9,586 nucleotides of DNA from Treponema sp. (GTDB lineage Bacteria; Spirochaetota; Spirochaetia; Treponematales; Breznakiellaceae), in NCBI GenBank assembly GCA_031266095.1, contig JAISBR010000095.1:1-9586 (forward strand), given 5' to 3'. The position numbers were made by a program, and so were the translations under genes. This document shows, in pieces, positions 1 to 5,248 of this stretch; positions within the stretch are counted from its first letter, which is position 1; the number at the start of each line of letters is the position of its first letter. Under the pieces are notes generated by a model, which was given only the letters and a program-made list of their open reading frames with translations, was not told where the DNA came from and searched no databases.

Positions 1-468
1 CGCCCATACCAGCATTGTCTTTAACGTGCCGTAATAGCCGTTTATGGTGGTATGCTTGTACCCCTCTTTAATCATGTGGTCAAACCATTTTTCTATTTCG
101 TCAGCGGTGATTTTATCAAGGCGCATTTTCCCGAAGTAGGGCAGCAGCGTATATTCCACAACCCTCTGATTTTTATCGGCGTAAGATTGCGTCAGCTTCC
201 TCCGTTTTTTCCGTTCTTTCAGGTAGGGGGAGTTTTCCCAATCCCAAAACCCCGCACAGTATTCCGTAAAAGTGGGCATCTCTTTCGGCCCCGGCAACAG
301 TTTCCCCTTCCTGTTTAGTTTGTTGCAGTAATTCCTTGCCGCCGTCCTGTTAGCCTCCCCCGTAGTCCACGGCCCCAAACGCCGCCCCTCGTCGTCATAG
401 GCGTAGTAATACACCACCGTTTTTCCTGATGGAACCTTCCTGGTGAACAAAGTAAAGTCGTTGTGCAT
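1..468 (-). CDS. int: Tyrosine recombinase (phage integrase), N-terminal part, cut by window edge
   Basis: Reading leftwards from the ATG at 468-466, the frame stays open for 156 codons to the window edge, so the catalytic half lies outside. The visible part looks like a phage integrase. Residues about 1-60 are a basic, beta-rich N-terminus (FTLFTRKVPSGKTVVYYYAY) of the arm-binding type. Residues about 65-156 match a SAM-like core-binding domain, with TFTEYCAGFW, then LPYFGKMRLDKITADEIEKW, then TTINGYYGTLKTML. The catalytic R-H-R-Y residues cannot be checked here. Integrases of this family recombine attP with attB to insert or excise the prophage. The frame is open a little further upstream, but I find no ATG, GTG or TTG there, so 468 is the best start. 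The ribosome binding site is weak (GGGG at about -9), suggesting low expression. Transcription diverges from all other genes in the window. Family assignment is firm; host range and att site are unknown. Confidence 0.88.
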   Translation of the reverse strand, partial: MHNDFTLFTRKVPSGKTVVYYYAYDDEGRRLGPWTTGEANRTAARNYCNKLNRKGKLLPGPKEMPTFTEYCAGFWDWENSPYLKERKKRRKLTQSYADKNQRVVEYTLLPYFGKMRLDKITADEIEKWFDHMIKEGYKHTTINGYYGTLKTMLVWA

Positions 469-652
469 GGCAAAAACCCCATTTTTTGGAAAATTGATGT
501 CATACCTGATAACACCGATTTCCCCACGTTTTAGGCGTACTGAACCAGCAACGCTAATTCGTTATGGGGTAAGTATTTAGCTAAGAGTGGCTATGACCGC
601 AACGTGAGCTTTCCGCAATGTTCCGGTTGTTTACGACGTTCCCCCCTCCTAA

Positions 653-671
653 TTCCTTATAACATAAGGAA
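653..671. promoter_or_regulatory. Operator-like inverted repeat
   Basis: TTCCTTAT, three spacer bases (AAC), then ATAAGGAA form a perfect 8-base inverted repeat. It lies upstream of the divergent integrase gene. On the minus strand it contains TATAAG, a possible -10 box for leftward transcription, so a bound protein could block that promoter. The symmetry and short spacer are typical of dimeric phage repressor or Cro binding sites. The binding protein is not encoded nearby, so the role is inferred. Confidence 0.5.
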
Positions 672-692
672 ATACTGAATTAACACAGTATT
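671..692. promoter_or_regulatory. Second inverted repeat next to TTGACA
   Basis: AATACTG, eight spacer bases, then CAGTATT form a perfect 7-base inverted repeat that shares base 671 with the preceding repeat. It is followed at once by TTGACA (693-698), a consensus -35 hexamer for rightward transcription. No good -10 box lies 16-18 bases further on (the region is GC-rich). The promoter therefore either needs an activator or the hexamer is fortuitous. The two repeats differ in sequence, so they may bind different proteins. Confidence 0.4.
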
Positions 693-698
693 TTGACA

Positions 699-722
699 CA
701 CCCGGTGAGGCGGCGCCGGGTG
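699..722 (+). promoter_or_regulatory. GC-rich hairpin abutting the leader structure
   Basis: CACCCGG (699-705), a ten-base loop and CCGGGTG (716-722) form a perfect 7-base-pair stem. It has no T run behind it, so it is not a simple terminator. It ends exactly where the long stem of the next element begins (723), so in RNA the two could stack. Confidence 0.45.
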
Positions 723-807
723 ACATCAAGGGAGTATACAAGCGGGGGGGACCGCCTTCCCCCGATCCTTTACGGATTCCATCTTGTATGCTCCCTTGGT
801 GTTTTTT
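723..807 (+). promoter_or_regulatory. Three-way-junction leader element ending in a T run (possible attenuator)
   Basis: Bases 723-742 pair with 783-802 over 20 positions, 18 Watson-Crick plus two U-G wobbles (726-799 and 735-790). The stem encloses two smaller hairpins. The first pairs 743-750 with 757-764 (8 pairs, two of them G-U, loop ACCGCC); the second pairs 765-768 with 774-777 (4 pairs, loop TTTAC). A run of T follows the long stem (803-807), then AGGAGG (808-813) and the ATG of the first early gene at 820. All wobbles are tolerated in plus-strand RNA but would be A-C mismatches in minus-strand RNA, so I read it as a structure of the rightward transcript. A long stem plus T run looks like an intrinsic terminator, but its position suggests regulated read-through (attenuation or antitermination), or a structure that controls access to the ribosome site. 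I do not recognise it as a known RNA family. Confidence 0.6.
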
Positions 808-819
808 AGGAGGCGGAAC

Positions 820-1068
820 ATGAAGCATTTTACCTACAAGACCATAAAAACCCTTGAAGACGTAAAAGCCGCTTTGAAATGCCGGGATATTAGCATTATA
901 CGGGCAATATTTTTACTTGATGAAAGATTCAAATGGGATCACAAAGACGCCGTGAGGACAGTTTACGTCTGGAACGGCCTGTGCCCGGCATTAAACGCAA
1001 TAGCGCTGCGCCTGTGGTCAAAATACACGGTACACATAGAAACGCGGAATAATTTAGGAGGCATGTGA
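820..1068 (+). CDS. Unknown small early protein (82 residues)
   Basis: First gene of the rightward operon. ATG at 820 has a strong AGGAGG six bases upstream; a longer reading from TTG at 784 would begin inside the leader hairpin and is unlikely. The protein starts MKHFTYKTIKTLEDVKAALK and has mixed charge with helical stretches. It shows no membrane segment, signal peptide or motif I recognise. Its final codons overlap the ribosome site of the next gene (AGGAGG at 1056-1061), and its stop TGA shares one base with the next ATG, so the two are translationally coupled. Position directly behind the control element suggests early expression; small proteins in this place often act on host functions or gene control, but nothing in the sequence shows that here. 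Confidence 0.72.
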   Translation: MKHFTYKTIKTLEDVKAALKCRDISIIRAIFLLDERFKWDHKDAVRTVYVWNGLCPALNAIALRLWSKYTVHIETRNNLGGM

Positions 1069-1502
1069 TGATTTATCTTTGGGTTGACGGTAAAGGCTGG
1101 AAAGAGTTTGAGCTTACTAATTCTGTAGAGCTTGAGAAAAGAGAGATCAGGATTGGTGACGGGGCCAGGATTGGTTACGGGGCCAGTATTGGTGACGGGG
1201 CCAGTATTGGTTACGGGGCCAGTATTGGTTACGAGGCCAGTATTGGTAACGGGGCCAGTATTGGTGACGGGGAAAAACCAATTATCGTTTACATTATCGG
1301 CTCCCGATTCCCGGTTTCCTACTGGGGAGAAGACCGGATAGACATTGGCTGCCAGTCCCGAAGCATTACCGGCTGGTTGACTGATTATGAAGACATCGCG
1401 GAAAAACATGAATTTACGCCGGAAGCGATAGCGGAATATCGAAGGTACGTAGAGTTTATCAAGTCGATACATGGAGGTATCAAAAATGACGATAACAAAT
1501 AA
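1068..1502 (+). CDS. Hexapeptide-repeat protein with conserved-looking C-terminal domain
   Basis: The 144-residue protein starts at ATG 1068, six bases after AGGAGG. GTG at 1065 is in frame but sits too close to that site. Residues 1-28 form a short head (MIYLWVDGKGWKEFE). Residues 29-70 are seven copies of a six-residue unit, I-G-D/Y/N-G/E-A-S/R (the last copy ends E-K), the pattern of left-handed beta-helices in hexapeptide transferases. Seven turns-of-one-side units are far fewer than in an acyltransferase, and no catalytic histidine is seen, so I do not call it an enzyme. Residues about 71-144 form a separate domain with DIGCQSRSITGWL and FTPEAIAEYRRYVEFIKSIH. From memory, proteins of this layout recur in uncharacterised gut phages; their function is unknown. 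The repeats are also nearly identical at DNA level. The end overlaps the next gene by 17 bases. Confidence 0.8.
   Translation: MIYLWVDGKGWKEFELTNSVELEKREIRIGDGARIGYGASIGDGASIGYGASIGYEASIGNGASIGDGEKPIIVYIIGSRFPVSYWGEDRIDIGCQSRSITGWLTDYEDIAEKHEFTPEAIAEYRRYVEFIKSIHGGIKNDDNK
1152..1277 (+). repeat. Seven tandem 18-base repeats
   Basis: Units start at 1152, 1170, 1188, 1206, 1224, 1242 and 1260, with consensus ATTGGTKACGGGGCCAGT. They are in frame with the hexapeptide gene, one unit per six residues. Most difference falls on base 7 of the unit, the first base of codon 3: G, T, G, T, T, A, G, which gives Asp, Tyr or Asn. Unit 5 also changes GGG to GAG. Unit 1 ends in G rather than T, and unit 7 diverges after base 13. 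Such near-identical repeats can gain or lose units by strand slippage without breaking the frame. Confidence 0.95.
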
Positions 1503-2199
1503 GCAAAACCTCCCGGAAGGATTTGTTAAAGCGGTAACGATCGAACGGCACAACCTTCCCGGCTCACTTTCCGCCACGACGCTGCTACGTGGCGTAAAAG
1601 AAATCATTCTTACCGAGCGTCACTGGGACGATCTGACCGATGACGTTGAAGACCGCATATGGGCGATTTTTGGTACGTCGGTTCACGCTCTTTTACAAAA
1701 AGAAGGGGATTGTGATTTTTCGGAAGAAAACCTTAGCTGTGAAATTGACGGAAAAACCGTAACCGGGCGCATCGATAATTACGACATGAAAACGGGTACC
1801 GTTACGGATTATAAAACCGCCAGTGTCTGGAAGGTCACATACAACAATTTTTCGGACTGGAAAAAACAGGGGATGATATACGCCTGGCTGCTTCATAAAA
1901 ACGGTTTTCCGGTAAGCATCGTCAGGTTTATCGCGCTGTTAAAAGACCACAGCAAATCGAAGGCGGAAACGAAAAAGGATTATCCGAAACATCCCGTTTT
2001 TATGTACCGGTTTCCCGTCACGGATGATTTACTCGCCGAGGCGGAAACTTTCATAAAAACAAAACTAGCCCGGTACAAGGCCTATGAACTGTATGATGAC
2101 GACCTTATACCGGGATGCGACCCGGAAGAAAGCTGGAACGGCAAAAAATGCGGCGGGTACTGCCTGTGTAAACCGTTCTGCAACGGAGGCGGGGAATGA
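1486..2199 (+). CDS. PD-(D/E)XK nuclease, RecB/Cas4-like exonuclease
   Basis: A 237-residue protein. ATG 1486 is eight bases after GGAGG; a further in-frame ATG at 1471 overlaps that site and is less likely. Visible motifs fit the PD-(D/E)XK superfamily: GTSVH at 63-67 (motif I histidine H67), GRID at 94-97 (D97), TDYKT at 107-111 (D108 and K110 of D-x-K), and Q128 in QGMIYAW (the Q-x-x-x-Y motif). Five cysteines cluster at the C-terminus (C211, C222, C226, C228, C232), recalling the iron-sulphur clusters of Cas4 and AddB nucleases, although their partner N-terminal cysteine is not obvious (C76 and C85 are the other cysteines). The next gene encodes an annealing protein, so the likely role is to resect double-stranded ends and give single strands for recombination. 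It overlaps its neighbour by 4 bases (ATGA). Nuclease family is well supported; direction of digestion is not. Confidence 0.85.
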   Translation: MTITNKQNLPEGFVKAVTIERHNLPGSLSATTLLRGVKEIILTERHWDDLTDDVEDRIWAIFGTSVHALLQKEGDCDFSEENLSCEIDGKTVTGRIDNYDMKTGTVTDYKTASVWKVTYNNFSDWKKQGMIYAWLLHKNGFPVSIVRFIALLKDHSKSKAETKKDYPKHPVFMYRFPVTDDLLAEAETFIKTKLARYKAYELYDDDLIPGCDPEESWNGKKCGGYCLCKPFCNGGGE

Positions 2200-2795
2200 A
2201 CATATACGAAAAGGTAATTGAGGCGCGTCTGGAGTTTCAGAAGGCGGGGATTAAAATGAGCGGTGAAAACAGCTACGCGAAGTACCAGTACTACGAGCTG
2301 TCCGACATCCTGCCGGCAATAAACGCCATCGCCGGAAAGCTTAAATTCCTGTGTGTGGTTTCGTTTAATGAACACGCTGAATTAACCATCATTAATACGG
2401 AAAAACCGGACGAAACGATACAATTCATGTCCCCCATGTCCACGGCGGCACTGAAGGGGTGCCACGAGGTTCAGAACCTGGGGGCGGTACAAACGTATTT
2501 AAAGCGGTATTTATACCAAAACGCTTTTGAAATCGTGGAAAGCGACGCCTTAGACGCGAAGACCAGCGGGAAAAGCCCGGAAAGGACCGAACCGAAAGAT
2601 CCCCGGCTGGAACGGAAAGAAACGATTGACAAAATAGTAAACCCGATAAAGGGAGCTCCGTTTACGGACCAGGAACGGGATGCCTTTAAGGGGTCGTATC
2701 AGGAATTGAGCACCGGAGACCTTCTCGCGTCCCTGGAATATTACCGGGACCTTAAGCAGGAAAGAAATAAGCCTGACGAAATTCCTGTTTTTTAA
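2196..2795 (+). CDS. erf: ERF-family single-strand DNA annealing protein
   Basis: A 199-residue protein starting at ATG 2196, six bases after GGAGG, with a 4-base overlap with the nuclease gene. Residues about 1-116 match the ERF superfamily core: an N-terminal helix, YAKYQYYELSDILPAI, a beta region, then the signature region ALKGCHEVQNLGAVQTYLKR with YLYQNAFEI. ERF proteins (type member from phage P22) form rings on single-stranded DNA and anneal complementary strands during phage recombination and genome circularisation. Residues about 117-150 are a charged, probably flexible linker, followed by a helical tail. The last residues, PDEIPVF, resemble the acidic Ile-Pro-Phe tip of bacterial SSB proteins, which recruits recombination enzymes. 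Coupling to the exonuclease and to the NinG-like gene supports a recombination cassette. Confidence 0.88.
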   Translation: MNIYEKVIEARLEFQKAGIKMSGENSYAKYQYYELSDILPAINAIAGKLKFLCVVSFNEHAELTIINTEKPDETIQFMSPMSTAALKGCHEVQNLGAVQTYLKRYLYQNAFEIVESDALDAKTSGKSPERTEPKDPRLERKETIDKIVNPIKGAPFTDQERDAFKGSYQELSTGDLLASLEYYRDLKQERNKPDEIPVF

Positions 2796-2806
2796 GGGAG
2801 GAGCGT

Positions 2807-3232
2807 ATGGCGTACCGGATTAAAAAGACAAGCAATCCGAAAAAGGCAACTGCCTGGAGGAACTTCTCAAAAATGATCCGCATCCGGGACGCCATAGAAA
2901 CGACCGGAACGACAACCCATGTACGCTGTATTACCTGCGGAAAGACATATCCCATAGAAAAGACGGACGCCGGACACGCTCTTCCGGGAAGGACCAATGC
3001 CATCCTTTTTGACGAAGAGCTGTGTTTTGCGCAGTGCCGTATCTGCAACCGGAATAACGGCGGCGAACAGATGGCGTACAAGATGGTATTAACGGCAAGG
3101 CATGGTCCTGACTGGTGGGAGCTGAAGGAAAGCCACAAGCGGGAATGTGTACACTATACGGACCTTGACTATGAGCAATTGTCAAGATTATTCAGGGAAC
3201 AAACAAAAAAAATGTTAGGAGGTTTGAAGTGA
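2807..3232 (+). CDS. ninG: NinG/Rap-like recombination nuclease with zinc-binding cysteines
   Basis: 141 residues, ATG 2807 five bases after GGAGG. The order of motifs matches lambda NinG (Rap): an N-terminal AWRNFSKMIRIRDA helix, C41-x2-C44 in CITCGK, D54-A-G-H57 (TDAGHALPGR), then C77-x2-C80 and N81 in CRICNRNNGG. The four cysteines would bind zinc and the DAGH and N residues would form an HNH-like active centre. Lambda Rap is a structure-specific endonuclease acting on recombination intermediates such as D-loops and Holliday junctions; this role is carried over from the family. The gene follows erf by 11 bases and overlaps the next gene by 4 (GTGA). The length is somewhat shorter than lambda NinG. 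Confidence 0.87.
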   Translation: MAYRIKKTSNPKKATAWRNFSKMIRIRDAIETTGTTTHVRCITCGKTYPIEKTDAGHALPGRTNAILFDEELCFAQCRICNRNNGGEQMAYKMVLTARHGPDWWELKESHKRECVHYTDLDYEQLSRLFREQTKKMLGGLK

Positions 3233-3453
3233 AAAAAGAGAGGGATTTGGCGCTAGAGAGACTCGGAGCGATGTGCGGCATTGTCGAGCAAATCATGGAC
3301 AACTATGGCGGTATCCGTTTTATAAACAGGAAATTGGTAGTCAAATTAACCGCGATGCTCGCCGAGGCAAGGGAGGCGGTGACAGATTATCGGCAGAAAA
3401 CAAAAAAAAAGACTTTCTTATTTTGGAGGAAAAGAGATGAAAAACACAATTGA
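3229..3453 (+). CDS. Unknown small helical protein (74 residues)
   Basis: Starts with GTG at 3229, six bases after AGGAGG, and overlaps the ninG stop by four bases, a pattern that argues for a real coupled gene. The sequence is mostly helical (LALERLGAMCGIVEQIMDNY) with a lysine- and arginine-rich C-terminus (RQKTKKKTFLFWRKRDEKHN). No motif is recognised. The basic tail could touch nucleic acid, but this is a guess. It overlaps the next gene by 17 bases. Confidence 0.68.
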   Translation: MKKERDLALERLGAMCGIVEQIMDNYGGIRFINRKLVVKLTAMLAEAREAVTDYRQKTKKKTFLFWRKRDEKHN

Positions 3454-3778
3454 ACACTATCAGGAAATTTTAAAGCACTGCATGGAAGAAGAAGACAAGG
3501 AAGCCGGGCGGGGCCTTGGCCTTACCTTGATCGGCCTGTCGCACCATAGCGGGATGCTTACCGGATTTTTCGTTAACCCTTCCGACCGGACCTATCTGCA
3601 TATCTGGGAAGTAAGAATTGACAGTAAACATATTTATTCCGACACCTGGAAAGAGGTAATGCTTCTTCCGATAGACGGCTACCAGTTCCCGCGCTACGTC
3701 ATTCTGCTTAAGGAAAAAGAAGAATTGAATCACATGGGGTTTTTCATGCCTGAATCCCCTAAAAAACGGAACGCTTGA
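3437..3778 (+). CDS. Unknown protein (113 residues), possibly cut short by a frameshift
   Basis: ATG 3437 is seven bases after GGAGG. The protein begins MKNTIEHYQEILKHCMEEED, then has a beta-rich stretch (LTLIGLSHHSGMLTGFFV, TYLHIWEVRID) and ends PESPKKRNA. No family recognised. The end is odd: after the run of six A at 3761-3766 the good coding signal moves to the +1 frame and continues to 3944, while this frame stops at 3778. A longer protein of 171 residues would arise if one A were skipped or absent. Either the gene is 113 residues with a second gene overlapping it, or it is a single gene with a shift. Confidence 0.65.
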   Translation: MKNTIEHYQEILKHCMEEEDKEAGRGLGLTLIGLSHHSGMLTGFFVNPSDRTYLHIWEVRIDSKHIYSDTWKEVMLLPIDGYQFPRYVILLKEKEELNHMGFFMPESPKKRNA

Positions 3779-3944
3779 ACTGGACGATGTTCAGTGGCGG
3801 ACGCTATGGGAAATTAAAGAAAACCTTGCGAACTTTGAACGAGACGCAAACGAGAGAATTGACTGGCGCGATACTAAAACGGGTGTCATTTTCGCCTATA
3901 AGAACGCGTTACAGGACTTACGGGATACTCTTGGAAACTGGTAA
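3762..3944 (+). pseudogene. Protein-like stretch in +1 frame, no start codon of its own
   Basis: From 3762 the +1 frame relative to the preceding gene encodes 60 residues ending at TAA 3942-3944, with KNGTLELDDVQW, LWEIKENLANFERD and DWRDTKTGVIFAYKNAL. This has the amphipathic, acidic look of a real protein, unlike the competing frame from TTG 3775, whose translation is basic and disordered-looking. The frame is open back to 3729 but contains no ATG, GTG or TTG. If the A6 run (3761-3766) were A5, ATG 3746 would read straight through as MPESPKNGTLELDDV. So this is the tail of the preceding gene joined by a frameshift (programmed, mutational or a sequence error), or a separate gene from ATG 3746. 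The WRDTKTG...ALQDL ending vaguely recalls tail-fibre assembly proteins; I do not press that. Confidence 0.5.
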
Positions 3945-3973
3945 GAACAGAACAATCTAAAGGAAAAAGAAAA

Positions 3974-4309
3974 ATGAAAATGCTGACAGATTTGCAGGAG
4001 AATCTTTTTAAGATGATGGGAAAATTGATGGAATATGATGCGGAGGGTTTGGAAGGAGAGAAACTGGAGGCAAAAATAAAAATCCACCTGGCATTTAATG
4101 AGGAGGCAAAAACAGCCGTAGCAAACGGCGTTTTAATGGCCAAGTGTGTGGATACCCTCTATGGAATCCCGGCATCAAGCCAGCTTCCTCTCATTCCAAA
4201 AACCGAAGGTGAAACCTTTATTGCGGACGGTAAAAGGAAAGCGCTCATCTCTGTTCCCAGAGACGATGGCAACGGAGGTTTCAAGCGTCATAGGGAAAAT
4301 CCGCAATGA
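3974..4309 (+). CDS. Unknown phage protein (111 residues)
   Basis: ATG 3974 follows a modest AAGGA-type site; a second ATG two codons later is also possible. The N-terminal half is helical and acidic (MKMLTDLQENLFKMMGKLME, KIKIHLAFNEEAKTAVANG), the C-terminal part is richer in proline and glycine and ends GFKRHRENPQ. No motif recognised; the helical half with AKTAVANGVLMAKCVDTLYG resembles small oligomeric phage proteins of unknown role. It overlaps the HNH-type gene by 4 bases (ATGA), so the two are coupled. Confidence 0.65.
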   Translation: MKMLTDLQENLFKMMGKLMEYDAEGLEGEKLEAKIKIHLAFNEEAKTAVANGVLMAKCVDTLYGIPASSQLPLIPKTEGETFIADGKRKALISVPRDDGNGGFKRHRENPQ

Positions 4310-5073
4310 CCATATTCAGTCCCGAACATAAGAAGTTTCTCGAAGAAAACGTTCCGGGTAAACCGTTCTCCAAAGTAACACAACTTTTTAACAGTCGCTT
4401 TAAGACTGATTTTTCAAAAAGTCAAATTAGAGCGTTTTGTCAAAGGAATGGTATAAAAAATGGTTTGAATCTTAACTGGACACCAGAAATGAAAAATTTT
4501 GTAAAAAAGAATTTTAAAAAAACGAAGAGAATAAGAGATCTGACAGAACTAGCAAGCGAATGTTTTGGAATTCCATTCACAAGGGCACAAGTATCAGGTT
4601 TTTTATTGCGTGAAGGCATACGGGCTGGAAAGAAAATATTTATTTCCAAACCCTTATATTGTGAGTCAGAAATAAAAAACAGGAATGGGAAAATTGTGAA
4701 AATAATGATTAAGGTTGCCATGACAGGCGATAAAAAAAATAAATGGCAATTTAAAAACCGATGGGTATGGGAACAGTCTAACGGCAAAATTCCCGCAGGG
4801 ATGAATATTATTTTCCTCGATAGTAACCCTCGGAATTGTACTTTGGAAAATCTTGCCATGGTAAGCAACGTAGAGAAGCTTAAATTAGATCAATTAAAAT
4901 TACGCTCTGACAACAGGGAAATAACGCTTACGGGTATCGCTATTGTCAAACACTTGATGGCACTTCACGGCCGTTTAAATAAAATGCTTGGTCCAGAAGA
5001 GCATAAACTGTTTATTGGCAGAGAATACAGAAGACGGATAAAAGCCCGCAAAAAGGCAATGGGGCTTATATGA
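4306..5073 (+). CDS. HNH-endonuclease-family protein with duplicated N-terminal DNA-binding module
   Basis: 255 residues. The N-terminus holds two similar modules, about 3-52 (FSPEHKKFLEENVPGKPFSK ... QIRAFCQRNGIKNG) and 58-107 (WTPEMKNFVKKNF ... QVSGFLLREGIRAG), each looking like a small helix-turn-helix or Myb-like domain. Residues about 147-190 match the phage HNH_3-like core: NRWVWEQSNGKIPAG, IFLDSN, then N177 and LENLAMVS (N182). The conserved D172 and asparagines are present, but I see no histidine where relatives often carry one (N151 in FKNRW), so catalysis is uncertain. After it comes EITLTGIAIVKHL and a basic tail (REYRRRIKARKKAMG). Members are often free-standing homing or mobile nucleases. 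The gene is visibly A-rich (4501-4560 is 30% G+C), unlike its neighbours, which suggests later acquisition. It nevertheless overlaps both neighbours by 4 bases. Confidence 0.8.
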   Translation: MTIFSPEHKKFLEENVPGKPFSKVTQLFNSRFKTDFSKSQIRAFCQRNGIKNGLNLNWTPEMKNFVKKNFKKTKRIRDLTELASECFGIPFTRAQVSGFLLREGIRAGKKIFISKPLYCESEIKNRNGKIVKIMIKVAMTGDKKNKWQFKNRWVWEQSNGKIPAGMNIIFLDSNPRNCTLENLAMVSNVEKLKLDQLKLRSDNREITLTGIAIVKHLMALHGRLNKMLGPEEHKLFIGREYRRRIKARKKAMGLI

Positions 5074-5222
5074 CGGAGACACAAAAAAGCAAAGACGTTC
5101 CTGCCGGGTTATTCCGGATGAGCCCCCCGGCGGAGCGCAAGCGGACCGGCAGGAAACCAATACTCCGTTATCCGCCGGGCGAAGCTCCCCTTAACAGGGG
5201 GATTAATCGTGCGAACCGCTAG
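5070..5222 (+). CDS. Possible small ORF (50 residues)
   Basis: ATG 5070 overlaps the stop of the HNH-type gene by 4 bases (ATGA), as most genes here do. It encodes a basic, proline-rich 50-residue peptide (MTETQKSKDVPAGLFRMSPP through RYPPGEAPLNRGINRANR). There is no strong ribosome binding site, so it would rely on coupling. It fills an otherwise empty gap before the replication gene. I recognise no family; the coding status rests on spacing and on the return to the G+C-richer composition of the operon. Confidence 0.45.
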   Translation: MTETQKSKDVPAGLFRMSPPAERKRTGRKPILRYPPGEAPLNRGINRANR

Positions 5223-5248
5223 GCAAATACATTGATGAGGGGAAAGGA

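Larger units (their letters stand above)
469..819. other. Non-coding divergent control region between integrase and early operon
   Basis: These 351 bases hold no convincing gene on either strand; all frames are short or lack a usable start. The right two thirds are dense with symmetry: inverted repeats at 653-671 and 671-692, TTGACA at 693-698, a GC hairpin at 699-722, and a large folded element at 723-802 followed by a T run. The left part (about 540-650) holds a weak pair of 9-base direct repeats, CCGCAACGT at 597-605 and CCGCAATGT at 613-621, which could be protein-binding sites (integrase arm sites are one guess). A purine run complementary to 641-650 looks like a ribosome binding site on the minus strand, but no credible ORF follows it. 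The region probably carries the divergent promoters and the early control sites. No repressor gene is present in it. Confidence 0.7.

Noticed and set aside
52..318. Plus-strand ORF of 88 codons at the left end
   Set aside because: It is antisense to the integrase, whose translation shows recognisable domain features.
315..527. Minus-strand ORF of 70 codons
   Set aside because: Out of frame with the integrase and overlapping its start; the translation is arginine- and threonine-rich with no protein character.
693..728. TTGACA at 693-698 as a full early promoter
   Set aside because: The expected -10 position (around 716-721) reads CCGGGT, part of a GC hairpin, so I list only the hexamer.
723..802. 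The long inverted repeat as ends of a small mobile element or as a tRNA
   Set aside because: No target-site duplication is seen around it, and the 20-pair stem with two small hairpins does not match a tRNA cloverleaf; RNA-specific wobbles favour a leader structure.
1132..1341. Plus-strand ORF reading LVTGP repeats
   Set aside because: Another frame of the same 18-base repeats; it has no upstream ribosome site and lies inside the hexapeptide gene.
963..1607. Long minus-strand ORF (214 codons) with VTNTGP repeats
   Set aside because: It lies opposite three well-supported plus-strand genes; its length comes from the 18-base repeats being stop-free in several frames, and it has no ribosome binding site.
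3775..3960. ORF from TTG 3775, basic 61-residue translation
   Set aside because: No ribosome site and unlikely composition; the competing frame through 3944 looks like genuine protein.
4440..4868. Minus-strand ORF of 142 codons
   Set aside because: Antisense shadow of the A-rich HNH-type gene; its phenylalanine-rich translation results from reading A runs on the opposite strand.
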